Positions 50,172 through 58,607 of a stretch of DNA of 64,000 nt are shown here, one piece after another. The position numbers and the translations under genes were made by a program. Under the pieces are notes generated by a model. It saw only the letters and a program-made list of their open reading frames with translations, ran no database searches and was not told the DNA's origin. Numbering within the stretch: position 1 is the first letter of the stretch; every line of letters starts with the position of its first letter. Source of the DNA: Pseudomonas sp. Bout1 (GTDB taxonomy: Bacteria; Pseudomonadota; Gammaproteobacteria; Pseudomonadales; Pseudomonadaceae); the NCBI RefSeq assembly GCF_034314165.1, contig NZ_JAVIWK010000001.1, positions 1,317,001 to 1,381,000 on the forward strand. The letters run 5' to 3'.

Positions 50172-50792
50172 TTATTCAGCGGCGCCCTGACCTTGCTGGA
50201 TAAAGTATTGGCAGATCAGTCGGTCTTCCCGCAGGCACTGTTCGCTGGCAGGAAAACCCGTGGCCTCGGAAAAGAACCCGGCCATGGCCCGGCATACGCA
50301 TTGCTCCTCGCGCACTACGCTGCCCACCGGGCAGGTGAAATTGCGCACCATCACGCCACCTTCCTGAACCACCGCCTCGGTGCTGGCGCCCAGGGAATCG
50401 GCGGCCGCCATGGCAGCGCGCAGGCCGCTGTCGAAGTCCTTCGGGTTGGCCAGGCCAGCGCTTTGCGCCAGTTGGCGGCCGGTCTGCTCCAGCACGTCGC
50501 CCAATTCCTCGGCGGCGTAGCGGTCCTTGAGCACCGCGAGCAGGTTGGTCAGCAGAATTTGGTAGGCCGTGGAGGTAACGTCTTCGCTGCCGGGCGCTGC
50601 TTCGAACACCACCGGCGGTTTGCCCACGGTATTGGGCGGGCGGATCTTGCTGCGGCGCACAAGCCCTTCGGACTCCAGTTGCTTGAGCTGCACGATGACC
50701 GCATTACGGGTGACGGCAAGGTGTTCGCACAGCTGCACCACGGTCAGGGGTTCGCGTTGCAGAAGGTTGAGGATGTCGCTTTTGGTGCTCAC
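50172..50792 (-). CDS. HTH transcriptional regulator with C-terminal cysteine cluster (SufR/DeoR-like)
   Basis: The 206-residue protein has an N-terminal winged helix (KSDILNLLQREPLTVVQLCE, HLAVTRNAVIVQLKQLESEG) and a C-terminal region with five Cys spaced CPX10CXCX18CX7C, then QYFI. This resembles the SufR group, where such cysteines hold a Fe-S cluster sensing redox or iron state; the cluster is inference. It is divergent from a catalase-like gene across a region packed with inverted repeats, so it probably controls that gene and itself. Confidence 0.85.
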   Translation of the reverse strand: MSTKSDILNLLQREPLTVVQLCEHLAVTRNAVIVQLKQLESEGLVRRSKIRPPNTVGKPPVVFEAAPGSEDVTSTAYQILLTNLLAVLKDRYAAEELGDVLEQTGRQLAQSAGLANPKDFDSGLRAAMAAADSLGASTEAVVQEGGVMVRNFTCPVGSVVREEQCVCRAMAGFFSEATGFPASEQCLREDRLICQYFIQQGQGAAE

Positions 50793-50857
50793 GGCTGGCT
50801 GGGTTCGCTGGCTGGTTGGAGGGCCGAGTATACCGTTAACTGTTTTGAAAGCGGGAT

Positions 50858-50897
50858 AAAAACAATAATAACAAAAGTTATTGTCGTAATTGTTTTT
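50858..50897. promoter_or_regulatory. Nested inverted repeats in the divergent regulator-catalase region
   Basis: AAAAACAAT (50858-50866) and ATTGTTTTT (50889-50897) form outer arms; ACAATAA/TTATTGT (50862-50868, 50878-50884) and AATAAC/GTTATT (50867-50872, 50877-50882) lie inside. This AT-rich block is the likely regulator operator. Confidence 0.6.
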
Positions 50898-50945
50898 TGT
50901 CGATTAGAATCTGCCGGGATCACCCACCACCCTGCAGGTTTCACC

Positions 50946-51938
50946 ATGAAAAAAACCACTCATTTACTCTTGGCCGTCCCTTTCTCGTTGGCCTTGATTG
51001 CCAGTGCGGCGGCCCAGGACGCACCGGCCCAGCCATCCACCCCAACCCAACTGGTTGATGCCTTGAACGGGGTGTTTGGCCAACATCCCGGTGCGCGCGC
51101 CGTGCACGCCAAGGGTGTGGTGCTGCAAGGGCAGTTCACCCCAAGCCCTTCGGCAGCCTCCATCAGCAAAGCGGTGCATTTGCAGACGAGCGCTGTGCCG
51201 GTGACGGTGCGGTTTTCCAACTTTGCCGGGATTCCGGATATTCCCGACAACCACGCCCTGGCCAGCCCGCGTGGCCTGGCGATTCGCTTCGCGCTGCCTG
51301 GCGGCGGTTCTACAGACATCGTCGCCCACTCGTTCAACGGCTTCCCGTCACCCACCGCCGACGACTTTCGTGACCTGTTGACCGCCCTCGGCACCAGCGG
51401 CCCCGACGTGCCCAAACCCACGCCGCTGGACGGTTACCTGGCCAGCCATCCGGTGGCCAAGGCGTTCCTCACGGCGCCCAAGCCGGCACCGGAAAGTTTC
51501 GCCACGCTGCCCTACTATGGAGTGAACACCTTCAGGTTCATCAACGAGGCGGGCAAGGTGACATTCGGTCGCTACCAATTTTTGCCGGTCAGCGGTGCTC
51601 ATTACCTGACTGATGCAAAGGCTGCCAAGGCGCAGCCGGATTACCTGAGCGAGGAAATCTTGCAGCGCATCGCCAAGGCTCCAGCCCGTTTCAAGCTGGT
51701 GGTCCAGGTGGCCGAACCTGGCGACAAGTTGGACGACCCGTCCACCGCCTGGCCGAACAGCCGGCCGGTGGTCGAACTGGGTACCGTCGAAATCACCCGC
51801 GCGGTCGCCGATAACGTGGCCGCGCAAAAAAGCCTGATGTTCCTGCCCAACAACGTCCCGGCAGGCGTCGAGCCGCAAGACCCGATGATCAATGCACGTT
51901 CGGCCGCGTACCCGGTGTCCTTCGGGCGTCGGCAGTAA
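50946..51938 (+). CDS. Secreted catalase-family peroxidase (SrpA-like)
   Basis: The 330-residue protein has a signal peptide (cleaved after SAAA, near residue 24) and the haem-catalase core: FTPSPSAASISKA near 62, VTVRFSNFAGIPDIPDNH near 85-102, and the proximal segment SAAYPVSFGRRQ at the end. The N-terminal threading arm and the C-terminal flavodoxin-like domain of large catalases are absent, as in periplasmic SrpA/KatX-like proteins. It probably removes peroxide in the periplasm. It is followed 27 bp later by a small gene and preceded by the Cys-rich regulator. Confidence 0.87.
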   Translation: MKKTTHLLLAVPFSLALIASAAAQDAPAQPSTPTQLVDALNGVFGQHPGARAVHAKGVVLQGQFTPSPSAASISKAVHLQTSAVPVTVRFSNFAGIPDIPDNHALASPRGLAIRFALPGGGSTDIVAHSFNGFPSPTADDFRDLLTALGTSGPDVPKPTPLDGYLASHPVAKAFLTAPKPAPESFATLPYYGVNTFRFINEAGKVTFGRYQFLPVSGAHYLTDAKAAKAQPDYLSEEILQRIAKAPARFKLVVQVAEPGDKLDDPSTAWPNSRPVVELGTVEITRAVADNVAAQKSLMFLPNNVPAGVEPQDPMINARSAAYPVSFGRRQ

Positions 51939-51964
51939 GCGATCAATAACAAGAGGAAACCCTG

Positions 51965-52195
51965 ATGAGCCTGATACCCAACAATTCCCTGATCACCGAG
52001 ACCCCTGAAGACGGGCGCCAACTGGCGATCAAGATGGCCCGCCTGGTGATCAAGGCCACCCAGCCCGACGACGCCGTGCGCAACCGACTGCGGGATGTAT
52101 ACGCCAACGACGCCGCGATGCTGATCAGCATTGGCCAAGTGGTGGCGACGGAGTTTGCGACCATCGCGGCGGCCAACAAATACTGGGTTCGCTGA
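51965..52195 (+). CDS. Small protein of unknown function (76 aa) after catalase gene
   Basis: The 76-residue soluble protein (MSLIPNNSLITETPEDGRQL; ends AAANKYWVR) has no membrane segment or recognised motif and reads as a compact helical protein. AGAGGA is well placed upstream and it lies 27 bp after the catalase gene, so it is part of the same operon. I do not recognise the family. It may be a partner or chaperone of the catalase system, which is only a guess from position. Confidence 0.75.
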   Translation: MSLIPNNSLITETPEDGRQLAIKMARLVIKATQPDDAVRNRLRDVYANDAAMLISIGQVVATEFATIAAANKYWVR

Positions 52196-52200
52196 CGATA

Positions 52201-52232
52201 ATGAAGGTGCGGCCAACACGCTGCACCTTCAT
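52201..52232 (+). terminator. Hairpin ending the catalase operon
   Basis: ATGAAGGTGC and GCACCTTCAT form a perfect 10-bp stem just after the small gene. It lacks a clear T-tract, so it may be a weak terminator or mRNA stabiliser. Confidence 0.45.
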
Positions 52233-52407
52233 GAAAACCCATCGGTCATATTCAGGTTTTCAGGTCTGAATACGTGCTGGAAAATCCGCCGAAGTCTTTG
52301 AAAACAGTGAGATTGTCGGACAATTTATTGCATGAAAAACTCTTCATAATTTGCCCGCTCGAACATTGGTAGCTTCCTCGTGCTGCCCAATAATTCGAGT
52401 TCTAATA

Positions 52408-53694
52408 ATGAATAAAAAACTCTTCAAGAGCGCTTTGGCGCTGTCGATTTCGCTCGCCTCCACCTCCTTGTTTGCCGGTGGTTTTGCCCTCAATGAACAA
52501 AGCATCAGTTCAATGGGTACAGGCTACGCCGGGCGTTCCTCTTCCGCCGATGACGCCAGTACGGTGTACGGCAACCCGGCCGGCATGTCCCGCCTCAAGC
52601 AGAATGAAGTGAGCATCGGGGCGACCTACCTGGATGCCAGTTCGAATATCAAAAACGCCAGCTCCTCGCAATTTGGTGCCAACAACCCCGGCACCGACAA
52701 GGGCGACATGGTGCCGGGCATTGCTGTGCCGATGGGCTACCTCGTGACACCGATTGATGAACACTGGGCGTTCGGCCTGGGGATCTATGCGCCGTTCGGC
52801 CTGGAAACCGACTATGAGAACGCTTTCCAGGGCAACGGTTTTGGCAGTAAAAGCGTGATCAAGGTCGTCACCGTCCAGCCAACGGTCAGCTATGCCTTCA
52901 ACGACAAGGTCTCGGTGGGCTTCGGGCCGACCTTCAACCGTATCTCGGGTGAGCTGGATTCCAACGTGCCGCTCGGTGGCGGCGCGGGTGAGCAGGTCAA
53001 GATCAAGGGTAACGACACCGCCACCGGTTTTAACGCCGGTATCCTGGTGCAACCTTTGGAAAGCACGCGTATCGGCGTGACCTATCACTCGCAAGTGGTC
53101 TACCACCTCACCGGCAAGACCAACGCTTCAGGCCTTGTGTCCGATGCGTTTGATGGCGGCCCACAGCGCTATGACGCGAGCCTGAACGTGACGACGCCAT
53201 CGTCGGTGGACTTCTCCGTTACCCACCAATTGAATGATGACTGGACCTTGTACCTGGGCAGCACCTACACCCGCTGGAGCCAGTTGAAGAAGATCACCGT
53301 CAATAACGATGGCGTGTCGGCCCTGACCGCCCAGTTCGGCGGCTTGAACTCCATCACCGAACAGCAGAACTGGCACGACACCTGGTCCCATGCCATCGGC
53401 GCAGCGTATCGGGTCAACAAGCAACTGGTGCTGCGTACCGGGTTCTCGGTGGATCAGACACCTACCAACAACACCGACCGCTCCGTGCGAATTCCGACGG
53501 GTGACCGCACCGTCTTCAGCCTGGGTGCCGGGTGGACGCCAATCGAAAACGTGACCTTTGACGTTGCCTATTCCTACCTCAAGGAAGAGCCGATCAAGGT
53601 GCGCCAGAGCCAGCCAGCCCTGGGCCTGACCTACAACGCCAAGTATGAAAACAGTGCCAACGGTTTTGGTGGTTCGGTCACTTACCGCTTCTGA
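52408..53694 (+). CDS. OmpP1/FadL-family outer-membrane transporter
   Basis: The 428-residue protein has a signal peptide (cleaved near residue 24, LASTSLFAG) and the FadL start GGFALNEQSISSMGTGYAGR, followed by ASTVYGNPAGMSRL, the hatch region characteristic of the family. The C-terminus ends FGGSVTYRF, the BAM signal. FadL-type porins import long-chain fatty acids or other hydrophobic compounds; the substrate here is unknown. ATG 52408 starts at the signal peptide; an upstream in-frame start is rejected. Confidence 0.92.
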   Translation: MNKKLFKSALALSISLASTSLFAGGFALNEQSISSMGTGYAGRSSSADDASTVYGNPAGMSRLKQNEVSIGATYLDASSNIKNASSSQFGANNPGTDKGDMVPGIAVPMGYLVTPIDEHWAFGLGIYAPFGLETDYENAFQGNGFGSKSVIKVVTVQPTVSYAFNDKVSVGFGPTFNRISGELDSNVPLGGGAGEQVKIKGNDTATGFNAGILVQPLESTRIGVTYHSQVVYHLTGKTNASGLVSDAFDGGPQRYDASLNVTTPSSVDFSVTHQLNDDWTLYLGSTYTRWSQLKKITVNNDGVSALTAQFGGLNSITEQQNWHDTWSHAIGAAYRVNKQLVLRTGFSVDQTPTNNTDRSVRIPTGDRTVFSLGAGWTPIENVTFDVAYSYLKEEPIKVRQSQPALGLTYNAKYENSANGFGGSVTYRF

Positions 53695-53822
53695 TGCACT
53701 GAAAGAGGGCGAAGAGTCATTTTTCTGACATGGCTCTTTGCTATTAATTGTATCAATCGTGCTACCAAACCTTCCCTGTCTTGGTTAAATTAAGCGTAAT
53801 CCAGCTCAAGACAGGGATCGTC

Positions 53823-55394
53823 ATGACTACGCTTTCGCCGATCAGCTCGGCCATCGCCCTCGCCAATCGACCAGCCGTTACGCCGCCAGCCACGCTGTCG
53901 CCAGCAACGGATGTGACTGGCGTGCGTCCTTCCTCAGTGGTCAGCCTTGGCAATGTCACGTTAGACCTTCTCGCCCAAACCTATTCTCGCAACGGCCAGT
54001 TGCCTGGCCATGGGCCGATCAATGCGTGGGAAAGCGACAGCTACGATGCGGTGACCAAAGCAATCAACACGAATTTTTATGCGCTGCCCAGAGGCACAGG
54101 GTTCAGTGGCTTGGGCGCTACCCTGATCGAGCAATTTGCGAAGGGCGGTACGGACATTTCCCAGTCAGCGCTCAGTACCACCTCGTCCAAGCCCCAAAGC
54201 CCCACCGAACTCAAGGTTCAACAAGCGCTGCTGCACACCCAGGCAGACAACCTGGTCAGCCTTACCGTCAAGACGGCCAGCGGCAAGACCGTCACCTTCA
54301 GTTTGGCCAGCCAGGCCGGTGGCCTGGCCGCGCAGGCCAAGGTGGACGGAGGCACCCTCAGCGCCGCCGAGCTCAAGGAAATCGCCAAGTTGGGCGAGGC
54401 CTTCCAAGGCGCCGTCGACGGCATGAGCGCCCAGCCGCCGAAACTCGACTTGGGCAAGTTGACGCAGTTTGATTCCAGCGTGTTGTCCTCGGTGGATCTA
54501 AGCGGCAAATTGAAAGTAGGCAACGCCGACAACCTAACCCTGGCATTCCATGCGGACAGCCAGAGCCGCTCCACGCGCATGAGCAGCCCGGCGGGGGAGG
54601 TGAATCTCTCGGTAGACCTGAAAAATGCCGGCATCCTTGGCAACGCCAAGCAACAGGCCATCGCGCTGAAAAGCTACCTGGCCCAATTCGACAAGGCCCA
54701 GGCGCGTGGCAAGGCCGACGCTGACCTGATGGCGATGTTCAAGGATGCGTTTACCGCCATGAACAGCAACTACCCGCAGGGCGTCAAAGCGCCAGCGGCG
54801 CTGACCCGCAGCACGGCGGATCAAGGCTTGTTGACCGGCCTGGCAGACTTCAAGGCCTCCATCACCCAGGCCGCCAAATCGACTAACCCGGCTCGCCTGT
54901 CGGAAACCGACACGTTTGCCTATGAGGTTGCCCAGAAGACGCGTGTCGGCGGCAATGACATCTCCAACCGCACGATTGATCAGAGCCAGCAATCAAAGCT
55001 CAAGGCCAGTTTTCATTTGGGGCTCAATGGCGGGAAGGCACCGGCCCTGGACACCCGGCGTGAGTCGCAGAACTACCTCTATAAGCAGGTCGACGACAAG
55101 GCCAGCAGCTCGGCGAATATCACCTATAAGGATGGCTTCCTGACCAACGCCTCGGTGGACCAAAGCGCCAGCCAGAACACCCGTACGCAGCGCTACGAGA
55201 TGGGGATGTTGGTTAAAGACACCGTGGTGCCAAACCAGGCCAGCAGCCATCGCGACTACCTGGTGTTGCTGGAGTATGCGGCGCGCGAAGGCGAGAAGGC
55301 CCAGGGTGCGGATGAAACCATCCTGAAGGATGCGCTGGCGAACATGCATCAGTGGGTGTTGCTGCAAGACGATCCGTCCGCTTTGCCTGGTTAA
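53823..55394 (+). CDS. Protein of unknown function, 523 aa
   Basis: The protein starts MTTLSPISSAIALANRPAVT and has no signal peptide or membrane helix. The first 60 residues are Pro/Ser/Thr-rich and low-complexity; the rest mixes helical and strand segments, with many Lys/Ser/Gln-rich runs near 370-480. ATG 53823 follows AGGGAT. It is monocistronic, with a terminator downstream. I do not recognise the family. Composition is reminiscent of secreted or flagellar-type proteins, but no export signal is visible. Confidence 0.8.
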   Translation: MTTLSPISSAIALANRPAVTPPATLSPATDVTGVRPSSVVSLGNVTLDLLAQTYSRNGQLPGHGPINAWESDSYDAVTKAINTNFYALPRGTGFSGLGATLIEQFAKGGTDISQSALSTTSSKPQSPTELKVQQALLHTQADNLVSLTVKTASGKTVTFSLASQAGGLAAQAKVDGGTLSAAELKEIAKLGEAFQGAVDGMSAQPPKLDLGKLTQFDSSVLSSVDLSGKLKVGNADNLTLAFHADSQSRSTRMSSPAGEVNLSVDLKNAGILGNAKQQAIALKSYLAQFDKAQARGKADADLMAMFKDAFTAMNSNYPQGVKAPAALTRSTADQGLLTGLADFKASITQAAKSTNPARLSETDTFAYEVAQKTRVGGNDISNRTIDQSQQSKLKASFHLGLNGGKAPALDTRRESQNYLYKQVDDKASSSANITYKDGFLTNASVDQSASQNTRTQRYEMGMLVKDTVVPNQASSHRDYLVLLEYAAREGEKAQGADETILKDALANMHQWVLLQDDPSALPG

Positions 55395-55406
55395 ACCGTC
55401 GTTGTT

Positions 55407-55441
55407 AAAAAGGGAAACCCCTGGCCGGGTTTCCCTTTTTT
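55407..55441 (+). terminator. Terminator after the 523-aa gene
   Basis: AAAAAGGGAAACCC pairs with GGGTTTCCCTTTTT around a 6-nt loop, followed by a T. It separates the accessory region from nadA. Confidence 0.92.
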
Positions 55442-55612
55442 ATGCCTCGCCCAACCCCAGATTAGGCTTTTGAATCCATTCGATATTCTGTAGCCTTGCG
55501 CAGCTTCACCGTGCTTGATGAACACAATCACTTCGTCCGGCGGCGCCCGAAGGGCTCCAAAGCCGGTGGTACACTCGACTTTCGCGCAACTGCGCCTGCA
55601 GGTCTTGCGAAC

Positions 55613-56671
55613 ATGACGCAAATTTCCGAACGCCTTCTGGTCCAAGCCCATCTCGACGCCAAGCAGCCCAAGGTGCTGAGTGTCGAAGAAGAGGCGGGCT
55701 ACCGTGCTGCCATCGCTGCCGAGCTCAAGGCTCAGGACGCGGTGCTGGTGGCGCACTTCTACTGCGACCCGGTGATTCAGGCCCTGGCCGAAGAAACCGG
55801 TGGCTGTGTCTCCGATTCCCTGGAAATGGCCCGCTTCGGCGCGGCGCACCCGGCCAAGACGGTGTTGGTAGCTGGCGTGCGTTTCATGGGGGAGACGGCC
55901 AAGATCCTCACGCCTGAAAAACGCATCCTGATGCCGACCCTGGAAGCCACGTGCTCCCTGGACCTTGGCTGCCCGGTGGATGAGTTCTCGGCGTTCTGTG
56001 ATCAGCACCCCGAGCGCACCGTGGTGGTTTATGCCAATACGTCGGCGGCGGTGAAAGCCCGGGCTGACTGGGTGGTGACGTCCAGTTGCGCGCTGGAGAT
56101 CGTCGAAAGCCTGATGGACAACGGTGAGACGATCATTTGGGGGCCCGACAAGCACCTGGGCACCTATATCCAGCGCCAGACAGGCGCAGACATGCTGCTG
56201 TGGGACGGTGCGTGCATCGTTCACGAGGAGTTCAAGTCCAAGCAGTTGGAGGACATGAAGGCACTGTATCCGGACGCGGCAATTCTGGTGCACCCGGAGT
56301 CGCCGACGTCGGTGATTGAGTTGGCGGATGCGGTGGGCTCTACCAGCCAACTGATCGCGGCGGCGCAGCGGTTGCCGAACACGACATTTATCGTGGCGAC
56401 TGACCGGGGCATTTTTTACAAGATGCAGCAGCTGTGCCCGGATAAGGTTTTTATCGAGGCACCGACGGCCGGGAATGGGGCGGCGTGTCGCAGTTGTGCG
56501 CATTGCCCCTGGATGGCCATGAACACCCTGGAGCGCACGCTGCAATGTTTGCGTGAGGGGAGCAACGAGATTTTTGTTGAGCCTTCAGTGATTCCGCAGG
56601 CTGTCAGACCGCTCAAGCGAATGCTGGATTTTACTCAGGCTGCGCGGTTGAGGCTGGCGGGGAACGCTTGA
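55613..56671 (+). CDS. nadA: Quinolinate synthase
   Basis: NadA condenses iminoaspartate and dihydroxyacetone phosphate to quinolinate in NAD synthesis. The 352-residue protein shows the three cluster cysteines: TCSLDLGCP near 112-120, [11 protein letters not shown] near 200, and [15 protein letters not shown] near 290-305. ATG 55613 gives the standard start [17 protein letters not shown]; a longer frame upstream is rejected. nadA ends the variable tRNA-Lys interval. Confidence 0.97.
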   Translation: MTQISERLLVQAHLDAKQPKVLSVEEEAGYRAAIAAELKAQDAVLVAHFYCDPVIQALAEETGGCVSDSLEMARFGAAHPAKTVLVAGVRFMGETAKILTPEKRILMPTLEATCSLDLGCPVDEFSAFCDQHPERTVVVYANTSAAVKARADWVVTSSCALEIVESLMDNGETIIWGPDKHLGTYIQRQTGADMLLWDGACIVHEEFKSKQLEDMKALYPDAAILVHPESPTSVIELADAVGSTSQLIAAAQRLPNTTFIVATDRGIFYKMQQLCPDKVFIEAPTAGNGAACRSCAHCPWMAMNTLERTLQCLREGSNEIFVEPSVIPQAVRPLKRMLDFTQAARLRLAGNA

Positions 56672-56773
56672 GCTGGCTTTATTGAGTGCCTATCCATTGC
56701 TGCGGTAACGGCGACTTAGGGTTGTGCTGTAAGAGCGCAAACCCTATAGCCCTCATCCAACCCCTAGGGCTCA

Positions 56774-57409
56774 TCAATCCCGATAAGCTCGCATAAACAA
56801 CCCCACCACCTCCTGCACATGCTCCTCGGCCGCCTCGGCACTCAACTGCCCCCCGCACCCGTACAACAAACAAAAATTTGCCGTGCCCTTGAGCAGGCAG
56901 AAAAAATGTTCGGCGGCGGTGAACGGCTTGGGAATACTCAGTGCGCCACTTTGGTCGATCTTGCCCAACAGCCGCTCCATCCCCTGCAGCATGCGCATCG
57001 GGCCTGCCTCGAAAAAGATCTGTGACAACTTCGGGTCCTGGCTCCCCGACGTCATCATCAGCCGATGCAGGTTCACCGACTCCTCGCTGTTGATCAGCAC
57101 GTGAAAGCCGCGCGCGATATTGAGCAGCACCTTCTCCACCGGCACGTCTGCCGGCAGTTCGAAATACATCACCGGTAACTGCTCTTCGCACTTGGCGACC
57201 ACCGCCGCCGAGAACAGCGTCTCCTTGTCGGTGAAGTGGCTATACACGGTCAGCTTCGACACCCCGGCCTCCACGGCCACGGCATCCATGCTGGTGCTGG
57301 CATACCCATTACTCAAGAACAGGATTTTCGCCGCATCGAGTATTGCCTGGCGTTTTGCCATGTCCTTGGGACGCCCGGGGCTATTGGTGTTTACAGGATT
57401 GTCGGACAT
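56774..57409 (-). CDS. TetR-family repressor of the adjacent efflux pump
   Basis: The 211-residue protein has a TetR helix-turn-helix (KRQAILDAAKILFLSNGYAS, TSMDAVAVEAGVSKLTVYSH) and a C-terminal ligand-binding domain. It is divergent from the RND fusion-protein gene; a 14-bp palindrome on the pump promoter is the likely operator. ATG 57409 or GTG 57415 can start it. Confidence 0.92.
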   Translation of the reverse strand: MSDNPVNTNSPGRPKDMAKRQAILDAAKILFLSNGYASTSMDAVAVEAGVSKLTVYSHFTDKETLFSAAVVAKCEEQLPVMYFELPADVPVEKVLLNIARGFHVLINSEESVNLHRLMMTSGSQDPKLSQIFFEAGPMRMLQGMERLLGKIDQSGALSIPKPFTAAEHFFCLLKGTANFCLLYGCGGQLSAEAAEEHVQEVVGLFMRAYRD

Positions 57410-57450
57410 TTTCACTTTATTACTGGACTGGTGAGTTTGGTATTAATAAC

Positions 57451-57464
57451 ATACCGGCCAGTAT
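57451..57464. promoter_or_regulatory. TetR operator over the pump promoter
   Basis: ATACCGGCCAGTAT is palindromic at 12 of 14 positions and overlaps the pump TATAAT (57462-57467). A weaker half-like site, TACTGGACTGGTGA (57421-57434), lies nearer the repressor gene. Confidence 0.7.
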
Positions 57465-57501
57465 AATTATTCCTAGCATCATTAGCGAAAGGTCCTTCAG
57501 C

Positions 57502-58602
57502 ATGCGCAGCTATTTCCTGCCACTCGCGTTGCCTGCCAGCTTGGTATTCCTGTTGGCTGCCTGTGGCCATGAAGAAGCTGCACAAACCACCGTCCGCCCG
57601 GCCATGGTGGTGCAGCCAGAGCCTTCGGCGCAGGCTTCCGACAGCTACCCGGGCGAGGTGCGTGCGCGCTATGAGCCTGACCTGGCCTTTCGCATTGGCG
57701 GCAAAGTCACCCGACGACTGGTCGAGGAAGGCGAGCGCGTCAAGGCCAACCAGGCCTTGGCAGAACTCGATCCCCAGGACGTGCGCCTGCAACTGGAAGC
57801 CACCCGCGCCCAAGTCGGCGCCGCCGACGCCAACCTGAGCCTGGTGCGTGCCGAGCGTGACCGCTACAAAACCCTGATGGACCGTCAGATGGTCAGCCGT
57901 TCCCAGTACGACAATTCCGAAAACCTCTACCGTTCCGGTGAAGCTCGCCTCAAGCAGATCAAAGCCGAATTCGACGTGGCCAATAACCAGGCCGGTTACG
58001 CCGTGCTGCGCGCCCCGCAGGATGGCGTGGTCGCCAAGCGTGCGGTGGAAGTCGGCCAGGTGGTGTCTGCCGGCCAGACTGTCTTCACCTTGGCCACCGA
58101 TGGCGAGCGGGAAGTATTGATCAGCTTGCCGGAGCAAAGCTTCGGGCGCTTCAAGATTGGCCAGCCGGTGTCTGTGGAGCTATGGAGCCAGCCCGACCAG
58201 CGCTTCAATGGCCGCATCCGCGAACTGTCGCCCGCTGCCGATCCAAAGTCGCGAACCTTCGCCGCCCGTGTTGCGTTTACCGGCGGCAAGGTGCCTGCGG
58301 AACTGGGGCAGAGCGCCCGGGTATTCATACAGGCGGATGGGGTGATTCCCCTCTCGGTACCGCTGTCTGCTCTGAGCGCGGAAAACGGTGCGTCCTACGT
58401 CTGGGTGGTGCAGCCCGACAATACCCTCAAGCGTACACCGGTGCGCATCGGGGCCTTTGGCGAGAAAACCGTGCCGGTGCTGGAAGGCTTGAACCCGACC
58501 GATTGGGTAATCGCCGCGGGTGTGCATGTACTCCATGAGGGCCAGCAAGTGCGCCCGGTGGACCGCGCCAACCGAGTGGTAGTCCTGGCGGCCAAGGAGT
58601 AG
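57502..58602 (+). CDS. RND efflux membrane-fusion lipoprotein
   Basis: The 366-residue protein has a lipobox (FLLAAC, Cys about 20), a biotinyl-lipoyl segment (VRARYEPDLAFRIGGKVTRR), a helical hairpin (about 95-165, LEATRAQVGAADANLSLVRA), and a beta-barrel domain with AVEVGQVVSAGQTVFTLA. It links the RND pump to an outer-membrane channel. ATG 57502 follows AAAGGTCC and gives the lipoprotein signal. It lies 5 bp before the RND gene. No outer-membrane factor gene is present nearby. Confidence 0.92.
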   Translation: MRSYFLPLALPASLVFLLAACGHEEAAQTTVRPAMVVQPEPSAQASDSYPGEVRARYEPDLAFRIGGKVTRRLVEEGERVKANQALAELDPQDVRLQLEATRAQVGAADANLSLVRAERDRYKTLMDRQMVSRSQYDNSENLYRSGEARLKQIKAEFDVANNQAGYAVLRAPQDGVVAKRAVEVGQVVSAGQTVFTLATDGEREVLISLPEQSFGRFKIGQPVSVELWSQPDQRFNGRIRELSPAADPKSRTFAARVAFTGGKVPAELGQSARVFIQADGVIPLSVPLSALSAENGASYVWVVQPDNTLKRTPVRIGAFGEKTVPVLEGLNPTDWVIAAGVHVLHEGQQVRPVDRANRVVVLAAKE

Positions 58603-58607
58603 TCCCG

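Noticed and set aside
50193..50945. N-terminal extension of the catalase gene to 581 codons
   Set aside because: The extension is antisense to the divergent regulator; the signal peptide start at 50946 is clear.
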